From: CAKSHC01 sp045594545
Lineage (GTDB): Bacteria; Bacillota; Clostridia; Oscillospirales; UMGS1783
Assembly (NCBI GenBank): GCA_045594545.1
Contig: JAZNYQ010000039.1
Span: 1 to 64,000, forward strand
Length of the DNA: 64,000 nucleotides
Reading direction: 5' to 3'
Shown here: positions 1 through 7,175 of the stretch, one piece after another
How the letters are laid out: each line of letters opens with the position of its first letter
Numbering within the stretch: position 1 is the first letter of the stretch
Translations under genes and position numbers: made by a program
Notes under the pieces: generated by a model
The model's input: only the letters and a program-made list of their open reading frames with translations
What the model was told of the DNA's origin: nothing
Databases searched by the model: none

Positions 1-760
1 TGTAGCCCAAAGCCCCACCCCCTACCGATCGAAAACGACACGCCTCGGTGAAGATCGCTGAAAATGCCGCCGGAATCTGTTTACTGTTCATTAATAAAAC
101 GTAAACGCTAAATAAAAGATAAAATCCGGCCATAAAGGGGATCAGCTTTTCGGTAACGGCGCCCAACCGCTTCATGCCGCCAAGCAAAACAATGGCCGAT
201 AATACCATAATAATCGCTCCCGTTAGAATCGGCGGTATCGAAAATGAGGATTGAAAGGCTAAGGCAATCGAATTACCCTGACTCATATTACCAATACCAA
301 AAGAAGCAATCAAACAGAAAAACGCGTAACAAACCGCCAGCGTCTTATTTCCTAAACCATGCTCCAGCACATACATCGGCCCACTGCCGGACATACCCTT
401 TTTTCGATAGGATACGCTTAATAATACCTCGGCATATTTGGTCATCATCCCAAACAGAGCCGCCATCCACATCCAGAACACCGCTCCCGGCCCGCCCGAC
501 ACGATTGCCGTAGCCACCCCCACAATATTTCCAGTCCCTAAGGTAGCCGCCAAGGCCGTTGAAAGCGACTGCATAGATGTAAAGCCCTTTTGCTTACCAT
601 CGCCTTTCTTTTGAAACAAAGATGACAGGGAACCCCATAACCAATGCCGTATATGTATAAACTGAAAAAACCTCGTCTTTACCGTCAAAATTATGCCAAT
701 GGCTAAGAATAATCCGCACGAAACCGGCCCCCATACCCATTCATTGATGGTTGACAGCAT
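1..760 (-). CDS. AGCS family sodium:amino-acid symporter, 3' end cut by window edge
   Basis: This is a membrane carrier that takes up alanine or glycine with sodium. The first 253 residues are visible. They start at the ATG at 760 and run off the left edge without a stop. Reading the reverse strand gives a hydrophobic protein opening with MLSTINEWVWGP. It contains the family-typical stretch LAATLGTGNIVGVATAI, then GGPGAVFWMW and a segment resembling the sodium-site region (FGIGNMSQGNS). Usual length is about 450 residues, so roughly half is missing. It lies 36 bases beyond the BMC operon terminator, so it is probably transcribed separately, although it has the same orientation. Substrate preference cannot be read from the sequence. 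Confidence 0.9.
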   Translation of the reverse strand, partial: MLSTINEWVWGPVSCGLFLAIGIILTVKTRFFQFIHIRHWLWGSLSSLFQKKGDGKQKGFTSMQSLSTALAATLGTGNIVGVATAIVSGGPGAVFWMWMAALFGMMTKYAEVLLSVSYRKKGMSGSGPMYVLEHGLGNKTLAVCYAFFCLIASFGIGNMSQGNSIALAFQSSFSIPPILTGAIIMVLSAIVLLGGMKRLGAVTEKLIPFMAGFYLLFSVYVLLMNSKQIPAAFSAIFTEACRFRSVGGGALGY

Positions 761-795
761 AAAAATCACCCTTTTCTATCCTATTCAAAAAGGGC

Positions 796-825
796 AAAAA
801 AAAGCAGAGAGCTTTCACTCTCTGC
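796..825 (-). terminator. Intrinsic terminator of the BMC operon
   Basis: A perfect 8-bp stem (GCAGAGAG / CTCTCTGC) with a 6-base loop is followed on the minus strand by an uninterrupted run of T from 803 to 796. It begins 6 bases after the stop codon of the pduT-like gene, so it should end the microcompartment transcript before the symporter gene. Confidence 0.9.
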
Positions 826-831
826 TAAAAA

Positions 832-1380
832 TCAAAACAAATATTTTTTCAGATCTTCATGCGGGGACGGTATGACCGTGCATGCCGCTAACAGTCCATC
901 CTGTTCCACGATCTCGCAAGCCGCCGAAACGGCACTGCGCACATCGGCAACTTCACCGGTCATTAAAACAAAGGATTTACCGCCCATACCACGGGACAAA
1001 CGAACTTCCAACAAACCCACATCCGCCGCCTTTACCGCAATATCCGCCGCAGAAACACCGGCGGCAATGGAATAGGTTTCAATGATTCCGATCGCACCGA
1101 TCTGATCTACCGTACTGGTAGCATTGATGGCCTCAAACACCTGCGGATGAATGTTCGGGATCACCAGCGAATCCACCAGATTGTTCCCCGCCATTTCCTT
1201 GCCGGTCTCTACCGAATGTTTGATATCGGCAACCATACCGCCCACAATGATCATAAATTTACCGGGGCAAATCGGTTGCGCCTCCAAAATATGCACCATG
1301 GACGCTTTGGCCATGGCATCGCAAATTTCATACCCCTTGGCAATGCTTGAGCTTTCAATAATTCCAATGGCATTCATCAT
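832..1380 (-). CDS. pduT: Tandem-domain BMC shell protein, PduT-like (BMC-T)
   Basis: Shell protein of 182 residues with two BMC domains in tandem (about 1-90 and 95-182), which assembles as a pseudohexameric trimer. Both halves carry the signature IGIIE(S/T) and the central glycine-rich turn. The segment EAQPICPGK near residue 40 keeps the cysteine that in Salmonella PduT ligands a single [4Fe-4S] cluster at the trimer axis, so this is probably the electron-conducting type. The start at 1380 follows AGGAGG with 9-base spacing; a longer frame back to 1398 has no such site. It is the last gene of the operon, directly after the PduS-like partner, which is the pairing expected for moving electrons across the shell. 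Confidence 0.92.
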   Translation of the reverse strand: MMNAIGIIESSSIAKGYEICDAMAKASMVHILEAQPICPGKFMIIVGGMVADIKHSVETGKEMAGNNLVDSLVIPNIHPQVFEAINATSTVDQIGAIGIIETYSIAAGVSAADIAVKAADVGLLEVRLSRGMGGKSFVLMTGEVADVRSAVSAACEIVEQDGLLAACTVIPSPHEDLKKYLF

Positions 1381-1394
1381 GATTGTATTCCTCC

Positions 1395-2750
1395 TCAAGC
1401 CTTCTCAATTACAATCGCATCATCCACACGCCGTACCGTACCGGACATCGGCGCATGAAGATTGGTTCCCAATGCTTTGTCGGGAATTTTGGCAATCAAC
1501 TGCCCTTCCGTTACCACATCGCCAACCGCCACCGTCGGCTCACAAGGGGCACCAATATGCATTTTCAAGGGTAAAGTCAATGTGTTACCGCTCAATACCC
1601 CTTCAACAAACGGCAAATGCTTGCTATATTGCCCGATCCCCAAACGGTCAACCAAGCGAGGCGTAGGCACTTTGCGAATACTGCGGAACTCACCCACCTC
1701 ATTCATGCCAAAACTCTTGGTATCCGGCTTATATCCGTTTTTCGCCATCATCTGTTTGTAATAGGTATTCACATGGTTAGGCGCCAAATGCATGGTGCAA
1801 GCAAACGCCTGACACAATCCGCAATCGGTACACAGCGCAGCATGCGCCACTGTCGCCATCTGCAATTCTCCATTCAGATACGGCAACACCCGCATCGAAC
1901 GCGACGGGAATAACTTATGCCCCAACGCATTTCGCGGACACATATCGGTACACAGATTGCATTGACAACAAACCGACTTGGCTTTATTCATATCCTTTCG
2001 GATATCTGAATTCTTCATGTCAAAAAGCTTGTGATCGGCAGGCAATACAATAATGCCGCCCGTCGTTTTGGTCACAGGCTCATCCAGATTGGTGCATACT
2101 TTCCCCATCATCGGACCGCCAACGATTACGCCATAATCGGAAATCGTAATGCCGCCGCCCAGCCGTTCAATAACCTCACGCAAAGAAATACCAAGCGGCA
2201 CTTCTCCCACACAAGGCGTTTTAACCTCACCGATCACCGTTATGTATTTCTTGGTAAACGGCCGACCTTCTACTGCATCGGCCAGCAATCCAAGGGTAAA
2301 TACATTATTGACAATCGCACCCGCCTCAATAGGAATTCCACCCGCAGGCACAACACGTCCCGTTGTTTCATACACAAGCACGTGCTCGTCCCCTGCCGGA
2401 TAAAAGTTCTGAAGAGGACAAAGTTCAATCTTTTTTTCTTTCTTTAATAACTCGGTAAACCGCGCAATAATATCTTGATGTTTCGCCTTTATTTTAATAA
2501 TACCGCGCTTGGCTCCGCTTGCCTGCATAGCATATCGTACACCGGCAATCACCTTTTCGGGATGACGCAACATAAAATGCCGATCGGTCTCCAACAACGG
2601 CTCACATTCCGCACCGTTGGCAATCACCACATCAGCCTTTGCATTTATCTTTACATGCATAGGAAAACCTGCGCCACCGGTACCGACCAAGCCGGCATTC
2701 AGGGCGCAAGCCACTATATCCATCGTATTGTTTTCAATCTTAGTAGCCAT
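1395..2750 (-). CDS. pduS: PduS-like flavin/iron-sulfur electron transfer protein
   Basis: Related to RnfC and to PduS of propanediol microcompartments, and 451 residues long, the usual PduS length. The N-terminal part has the NADH/FMN-binding signature VGTGGAGFPMHVK and NGAECEPLL. A SLBB-like middle is followed by two ferredoxin clusters (CCQCNLCTDMCP and CTDCGLCQAFAC) and a C-terminal biotinyl/barrel-sandwich-like stretch (PMSGTVRRVDD). PduS is described as a cobalamin reductase, but homologues occur in BMC loci of several types. Here no B12 enzyme is visible, so a general role in NADH-linked electron exchange with the PduT cluster is equally possible. The start lies one base after the preceding stop. 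Confidence 0.88.
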   Translation of the reverse strand: MATKIENNTMDIVACALNAGLVGTGGAGFPMHVKINAKADVVIANGAECEPLLETDRHFMLRHPEKVIAGVRYAMQASGAKRGIIKIKAKHQDIIARFTELLKKEKKIELCPLQNFYPAGDEHVLVYETTGRVVPAGGIPIEAGAIVNNVFTLGLLADAVEGRPFTKKYITVIGEVKTPCVGEVPLGISLREVIERLGGGITISDYGVIVGGPMMGKVCTNLDEPVTKTTGGIIVLPADHKLFDMKNSDIRKDMNKAKSVCCQCNLCTDMCPRNALGHKLFPSRSMRVLPYLNGELQMATVAHAALCTDCGLCQAFACTMHLAPNHVNTYYKQMMAKNGYKPDTKSFGMNEVGEFRSIRKVPTPRLVDRLGIGQYSKHLPFVEGVLSGNTLTLPLKMHIGAPCEPTVAVGDVVTEGQLIAKIPDKALGTNLHAPMSGTVRRVDDAIVIEKA

Positions 2751-2751
2751 A

Positions 2752-3036
2752 TCACTGATTCAAGCGCTTGAGCACTTCCTCGACAGCAGCAACCAATTCG
2801 TCCTTATCCAAGTTTCTGCCGTTGGCCTTAAATTGCGCAACAACCGCCGCAACCACCTGATTTAGCAGGTCCTGATTTGCCGCAGGTGCATCCGCACAAT
2901 CTCCAAACGATACCGTAATTCCTTGCTCCTTCGCCCAATCCTTGGCAGACGGCGTCAAAATCGTTCCCGCAGGAAAACAAGCAACCGAAGAACCACGATA
3001 TTTCATCATTTCTACTTGCGTAATTACGTTTGCCAT
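2752..3036 (-). CDS. Small BMC-operon protein with a TPSAKD motif
   Basis: 94-residue protein of unknown function. Residues about 20-42 read as a short motif block centred on LTPSAKDWAKEQGI, resembling the TP-x-A-(K/R)-D stretch I associate with EutT-like and other BMC-encoded proteins. The C-terminal half is a predicted helix rich in Ala, Val, Lys and Glu. The same TP-x-AKD motif occurs in the extra tail of the PduL-like protein encoded immediately upstream. The start at 3036 follows AGGTGA with 6-base spacing; the in-frame GTG at 3042 overlaps that site. It sits between the phosphotransacylase and the PduS-like gene. It could be a scaffold, an encapsulation adaptor or a small subunit; none of these is shown. 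Confidence 0.75.
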   Translation of the reverse strand: MANVITQVEMMKYRGSSVACFPAGTILTPSAKDWAKEQGITVSFGDCADAPAANQDLLNQVVAAVVAQFKANGRNLDKDELVAAVEEVLKRLNQ

Positions 3037-3060
3037 GAACACTCACCTGTTCTTCTCGTT

Positions 3061-3933
3061 TTATTCGCGAATGATCTCCAGATCATTCTCATAGATAACA
3101 TCCTTAGCCAACGGCGTAAACACCGCATCCGCCGTCGCATAGATCGGCGTTCCGTTTGCAACCGCACGCTTGGCCATATCCTCCGTAATCAAGGATTCAT
3201 AATTATACACCGGTATCGGCTCAGCAACCGGAGTCTCAATCGCCTTGTCTGCCGTCTGATGCTCTATTGCTTTCGAACTGAAAGCATTGGTGATCAGATA
3301 TAAGCCGTCCCCGTTTTTAATGTCCGCTGCATTGGCCTCATCCATATCCAGATGTGCCTCCAATGCATAATTCGAACTCACACGGCAAACTACATGATCC
3401 AACACCATGCCTCGCTCACCGTTGGTGCGCAGTGATACTACCTGTCCGTCGCTCACCTTATAAATTGCCGCATCCTGCGGCGTCATGTGAATGTGACGTT
3501 TTGCCACGATCGCACCCTCATTCAGATAAACCGAACCTTTGGGGCCAACAATAGTAATGGGCGCACTCCCGCCTAATACGCCGGATTCCCGCAACGGCGC
3601 CTGAACGCCTAAAGCAAAACAATCCGAACGCATGATCTCCACCTGCGTCTTCTTACGAACAGGCCCTAAGACCCGAACGTTCCCAATCGCACCTTTCGGT
3701 CCGACAATGGTAAGAGTCTCCTTGGCGGCATATTGCCCCGGCTGTGACAGATCTTTCAGTACAGTCAGTTGATATCCGCTTCCGAATAACCTCTCCAGGT
3801 CCGCCTGCGATAGATGCAGATGGCGGTTCGACACCCCAACCGGAATCGGTGCTTCATTCACAACATTGTAGCCGTATCCGGTCAATTTCGAGATAATGGT
3901 CGATATTAAATTTGTCAAAATATTTCCTTCCAT
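3061..3933 (-). CDS. pduL: Phosphate propanoyltransferase, PduL type, with C-terminal extension
   Basis: Converts acyl-CoA and phosphate to acyl-phosphate and CoA inside the microcompartment, recycling CoA for the aldehyde dehydrogenase. 290 residues. Residues 1-24 form an amphipathic helix typical of an encapsulation peptide. Two PduL halves follow, with metal-binding histidine motifs VGVSNRHLHLS near residue 35 and AKRHIHMTPQD near residue 145. The core ends near residue 216 (NGDGLYLI). The remaining 70 or so residues are additional to the usual length of about 210 and end in a block containing FTPLAKD, matching the motif in the next small gene. The start follows GAGGTG with 6-base spacing. 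Confidence 0.93.
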   Translation of the reverse strand: MEGNILTNLISTIISKLTGYGYNVVNEAPIPVGVSNRHLHLSQADLERLFGSGYQLTVLKDLSQPGQYAAKETLTIVGPKGAIGNVRVLGPVRKKTQVEIMRSDCFALGVQAPLRESGVLGGSAPITIVGPKGSVYLNEGAIVAKRHIHMTPQDAAIYKVSDGQVVSLRTNGERGMVLDHVVCRVSSNYALEAHLDMDEANAADIKNGDGLYLITNAFSSKAIEHQTADKAIETPVAEPIPVYNYESLITEDMAKRAVANGTPIYATADAVFTPLAKDVIYENDLEIIRE

Positions 3934-4005
3934 AATCTCACCTCAACAATACAACACGGCCGTGCCGCCTGTTTTAGACGGCACAACCGGATCTATATGT
4001 ATAAC

Positions 4006-4284
4006 TTAGTCCTTATGAGGTAAAATCATTTCCACATCATCATGCGGACGAGGAATTACATGAACGGCAAACAGTTCACCAACTCTGGCAGCAGCAGCCG
4101 CACCGGCATCAACCGAAGCCTTAACGGCACCGACATCGCCTCTGACCATAACCGTAACCAGACCGGAACCGACCTTTTCCTTGCCGACCAAAACAACATT
4201 AGCGGCTTTAACCATAGCATCAGCAGCTTCAATGGAACCTACGAGACCCTTGGTCTCAACCATTCCCAATGCTTCTCTTTCCAT
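4006..4284 (-). CDS. BMC-H hexameric shell protein (PduA/EutM-like)
   Basis: 92-residue single BMC-domain protein that forms the hexagonal facet tiles of the shell. It contains LGMVETKGLVGSIEAADAM at the start, the central VMVRGDVGAVKASVDAG and the ending VIPRPHDDVE, all characteristic of canonical BMC-H. It is about two-thirds identical by eye to the adjacent upstream shell protein, indicating a recent duplication. The loop lining the central pore cannot be matched confidently to a substrate. Confidence 0.95.
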   Translation of the reverse strand: MEREALGMVETKGLVGSIEAADAMVKAANVVLVGKEKVGSGLVTVMVRGDVGAVKASVDAGAAAAARVGELFAVHVIPRPHDDVEMILPHKD

Positions 4285-4314
4285 GATAGTTTCTCCTTTT
4301 CTCTTACGTTCTAC

Positions 4315-4584
4315 TTACAGGGTTGCAATGATGCCGTCAACATCATTATGCGGACGGGGAATTACATGTACCGATACAACAGTACCGATTCTCTTAGCCG
4401 CAGTGGCACCGGCCTCAGTTGCCGACTTAACAGCACCAACTTCACCGGTAACAATAACCGTAACCATCTGAGCGCCGACATACTCCTTGGAGACCAGCTT
4501 AACATTAGCGGCCTTAACCATAGCATCAGCGGCCTCGATAGCGGCTACCAAACCTTTGGTTTCAATTAACCCGATTGCTTCCAT
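4315..4584 (-). CDS. BMC-H hexameric shell protein (PduA/EutM-like)
   Basis: 89-residue canonical BMC-H protein: AIGLIETKGLVAAIEAADAM, VIVTGEVGAVKSATEAG and VIPRPHNDVDG. It is the second of two adjacent facet proteins and lies just downstream of the aldehyde dehydrogenase. The start follows an AGGAGG site on the minus strand. Two similar tiles would let the cell vary pore properties in mixed facets, as in Pdu and Eut shells. Confidence 0.95.
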   Translation of the reverse strand: MEAIGLIETKGLVAAIEAADAMVKAANVKLVSKEYVGAQMVTVIVTGEVGAVKSATEAGATAAKRIGTVVSVHVIPRPHNDVDGIIATL

Positions 4585-4643
4585 GACATTTACCTCCTAA
4601 GTTATTGTGTACTAAATTTATCATTAAGCATCTCTGCCTAATT

Positions 4644-6089
4644 TCACAGGTTTTTCAGCGCCCGCTCAACGGCCGCCACAATATCCGCATGCGAGTACCC
4701 CGTCTGCCGTACCGGCGTAGCCGTGGGCAGTACAAAGTCCGCAGGGGGATTATAATAAGCAATTCTCTTCTTGTTCATCAAGTGAAGCGGCGTGATGTTT
4801 TCCGAGGCAATATTGCCGCCAAACGTACCGCATCCCAAGGTTAAAGAAGGATTCAAACCGGTCGTATAGCCAATACCACCCTGCGACGAGGGCGAATTGA
4901 CTAAAATACGCGATACCGGCTTTAACAATCCAAACTGCTCAATAATCTCATCATTATTGGAATGAATGGATAAGCTATGTCCTAATCCGCCAAACTCCAA
5001 TAACTCCATGCACAATTCACAGGCCTCTACCCAGTTGTCAACCGTGTAAAATGCCAGAACCGGACACAATTTCTCAGCCGAAAGCGGCGTATCCGCTCCC
5101 ACCTTATCCAATTCCACTACAAAGACCCGCGTGCCTTCCGGCATCGAAATACCTGCCAGATCGGCAATCACCTGCGGCGCCTTGCCGACCACATCGGCAT
5201 TCACTCCGCCATTGGGCTTGATAACGGTAGCCGAAAGTTTTTTGGCATCTTCGCCTGTAACAAAGTAGCCGCCCTTTTCTTTCAGTAACGCCTTAGCTTG
5301 GTCGTAAATGACCTTCTCCACGATGATCGACTGTTCAGATGCACAGATCGTACCGTTATCAAAGGTCTTACTGGCTAAGATTTTATCCAACGCCAACGAA
5401 ATATCAGCGCTTCTCTCTATGTATGCCGGCACATTACCGGGCCCTACGCCGTAAGCCGGCTTTCCGCTGCTGTACGCCGCCTTGACCAAACCCGTTCCTC
5501 CGGTAGCCAGAATTACAGCAACCTTATCGTTATGCATCAACTCATTGGCCGCATCCATGGAGGCAATGTCTAAGCACTGAATCAATCCGGCCGGCGCTCC
5601 CGCCGCCACAGCCGCCTCTTCCATCAACCGCGCCGTTTCCATGCAACAGGCAATGGCACGGGGATGCGGAGAGATCACAACCGCATTTCGGGATTTGAGT
5701 GACGCCATGCACTTAAAGATAACCGTAGACGTGGGATTCGTGGTCGGGATAATCGCCGTAACCACACCCATCGGCGCCGCAATCTCGATCACCTTTTTAT
5801 CCGGATCACGGGCAATAATCCCCGCCGTCTTCATGTCCTTAATCGAATCGTAAAAATTCTTGGATGCAAAACGGTTCTTTATGATCTTATCTTCATATTT
5901 ACCGATCTTAGTCTCATCTACAGCCATGCGCGCCAATCGCTCCGCATTCTCATAGCCAACCTTGGCCATGTTGGCCATGATCCGATCAACGCGATCTTGA
6001 TCAAAGTTCGCATACTGCTTTTGCGCGGCATACGCCTTATCTAATAATTCCTGCGCTCTGGCAACTGCAACTGCAGCATCTACTGCCAT
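4644..6089 (-). CDS. CoA-acylating aldehyde dehydrogenase, EutE/PduP family
   Basis: Oxidises an aldehyde to acyl-CoA with NAD+ in the shell lumen. 481 residues, close to the family norm of about 460-490. The catalytic cysteine is in NGTICASEQS near residue 249. The nucleotide-binding loop is visible as VILATGGTGLVKAAY. The first 18 residues (after the ATG at 6089) are an Ala/Val-rich helix like the encapsulation peptides of PduP and EutE. The ATG at 6089 follows GGAAGGTG with 6-base spacing; an in-frame GTG at 6098 overlaps that site. With PduL it gives the common BMC core: aldehyde to acyl-CoA to acyl-phosphate. Whether the substrate is acetaldehyde, propionaldehyde or another aldehyde cannot be decided. 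Confidence 0.93.
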   Translation of the reverse strand: MAVDAAVAVARAQELLDKAYAAQKQYANFDQDRVDRIMANMAKVGYENAERLARMAVDETKIGKYEDKIIKNRFASKNFYDSIKDMKTAGIIARDPDKKVIEIAAPMGVVTAIIPTTNPTSTVIFKCMASLKSRNAVVISPHPRAIACCMETARLMEEAAVAAGAPAGLIQCLDIASMDAANELMHNDKVAVILATGGTGLVKAAYSSGKPAYGVGPGNVPAYIERSADISLALDKILASKTFDNGTICASEQSIIVEKVIYDQAKALLKEKGGYFVTGEDAKKLSATVIKPNGGVNADVVGKAPQVIADLAGISMPEGTRVFVVELDKVGADTPLSAEKLCPVLAFYTVDNWVEACELCMELLEFGGLGHSLSIHSNNDEIIEQFGLLKPVSRILVNSPSSQGGIGYTTGLNPSLTLGCGTFGGNIASENITPLHLMNKKRIAYYNPPADFVLPTATPVRQTGYSHADIVAAVERALKNL

Positions 6090-6113
6090 GCCATTCACCT
6101 TCCCGAATCCAAC

Positions 6114-6410
6114 TTATTTTTGAAATATACTGTTCACATCAGTCTCATAACTGTCTATAATACCGGCAATTACCGTTTCAATCGGCGCCGTGTTGCTTTT
6201 GGCGCGTGCGCACCATCGAGCCGCCCAGCCTTCATATATCACAATTACAAGATCACCGATTCCCGCACCGACACAATCCACGGCAATCATTTCATCTCCG
6301 GTGTCTTTCCCAAAATTGTCGATCGGCTGTACGATCATCAATTTCGAACCGGTCAACTCTTCCTTTTTTTGTGTCGCCACCAGATTTCCGACCACACGAC
6401 AAAATGTCAT
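6114..6410 (-). CDS. BMC vertex protein, EutN/CcmL family
   Basis: 98-residue pentameric cap protein for the shell vertices. It opens with CRVVGNLVATQKKEELTG and contains MIVQPIDNFGK and the family signature AVDCVGAGIGDLVIV. It is the third of three EutN-type genes in a row, overlapping the previous one by 4 bases. It carries more aromatic and cysteine residues after the core (YEGWAARWCARA) than its two neighbours, so it is a diverged paralogue rather than a simple copy. Confidence 0.93.
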   Translation of the reverse strand: MTFCRVVGNLVATQKKEELTGSKLMIVQPIDNFGKDTGDEMIAVDCVGAGIGDLVIVIYEGWAARWCARAKSNTAPIETVIAGIIDSYETDVNSIFQK

Positions 6411-6688
6411 TGGTTATCCTTCTTTACTGAATAATAATAGTCCAGAATACCGGCCACGCCCGCATCCGCACATACCGTCGGATCGGTCAAGGTCATCGCG
6501 CCTTCCTTGCTCTTGGCATAAAAGACCGTCTCCCCCACTCCGGCACCGACCGAATCCACACTGATCAACGGCTGACCAATATCTTTTCCGCTACTGTCCA
6601 GCGGTTGCAATACCAGCATCTTGATCCCCTTTAATCCGGGAATCTTCTGCGTCGAAACCACCGAACCGATTACTCTGGCAAGTTGCAT
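6407..6688 (-). CDS. BMC vertex protein, EutN/CcmL family
   Basis: 93-residue vertex protein with the sequence signs ARVIGSVVSTQK, MLVLQPLDSSGKD and SVDSVGAGVGETVFY. It is the middle member of the three-gene vertex set at the head of the operon. Its stop overlaps the start of the next gene by 4 bases, which implies coupled translation. Confidence 0.94.
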   Translation of the reverse strand: MQLARVIGSVVSTQKIPGLKGIKMLVLQPLDSSGKDIGQPLISVDSVGAGVGETVFYAKSKEGAMTLTDPTVCADAGVAGILDYYYSVKKDNQ

Positions 6689-6699
6689 ACGCGCTCCCC

Positions 6700-7038
6700 T
6701 TATACCTGAGCGGCCGTCTGGGTCTTGGCATAGTCAGCATCACCGGCTAACTTGTCATATACCAGCTTACCTTCGATCTCAATATAATCCACAATGGCGT
6801 TGATCGTAGCATCTACCGGCTTGTTGGTAGTCACCTCGGTCTGTCTTGCGGAAGAACCTCCGACCACCAGAACAATCTCTCCCTGTCCTGCACCGACCGC
6901 ATCAATGGCTACTGCACATTTGCCGTCATTTTTCATGTTCAAGACATTAACCGGCTGCACCACAAGCATCTTCAAGTTGTTTAATTTTTCCTCTTTTGCC
7001 GTGCAAACGACGGTGCCGATTACTCTGGCCGCATACAT
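6700..7038 (-). CDS. BMC vertex protein, EutN/CcmL family, first gene of the operon
   Basis: 112-residue vertex protein: MYAARVIGTVVCTAKEEKL, MLVVQPVNVLN and AIDAVGAGQGEIVLVVGG. The C-terminal 25 residues or so extend beyond the usual EutN core and end in an Ala/Gln/Thr-rich tail. The start at 7038 has a GGAGG site 7 bases upstream. A longer frame to 7119 would run through the promoter and is rejected. Being first behind a strong promoter it should be the most translated of the three vertex proteins, although only a few pentamers are needed per shell. Confidence 0.93.
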   Translation of the reverse strand: MYAARVIGTVVCTAKEEKLNNLKMLVVQPVNVLNMKNDGKCAVAIDAVGAGQGEIVLVVGGSSARQTEVTTNKPVDATINAIVDYIEIEGKLVYDKLAGDADYAKTQTAAQV

Positions 7039-7068
7039 ACCACATACCTCCGCCAATATACTATATCT

Positions 7069-7097
7069 ATCATACGAAAAATACCGATACGTGTCAA
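7069..7097 (-). promoter_or_regulatory. Sigma-A-type promoter of the BMC operon
   Basis: On the minus strand, TTGACA (7097-7092) and TATGAT (7074-7069) are separated by exactly 17 bases. The predicted start is about 25 bases before the first ribosome binding site. The -35 box is part of a repeated motif listed separately. Confidence 0.8.
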
Positions 7098-7159
7098 GAT
7101 GTTTTATCGAATTTTGCATGGTTTTTCAGGTGCTAAACCACGGATACCGATATGTCAAT
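7081..7159 (-). repeat. Two copies of TTGACA..TATCGGTAT upstream of the BMC operon
   Basis: On the minus strand, TTGACACGTATCGGTAT (7097-7081) and ATTGACATATCGGTAT (7159-7144) are direct repeats differing by a 2-base insertion. They start 61 bases apart. The proximal copy provides the -35 box of the operon promoter. The distal copy has no good -10 partner, so the shared TATCGGTAT part is more likely an operator half-site than a second promoter. Confidence 0.5.
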
Positions 7160-7175
7160 CACGCAAAAATTTATA

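Noticed and set aside
832..7038. Assignment of the BMC operon to 1,2-propanediol use
   Set aside because: PduS, PduT and PduL homologues also occur in other BMC types, and no diol dehydratase, its reactivase or B12 genes are present.
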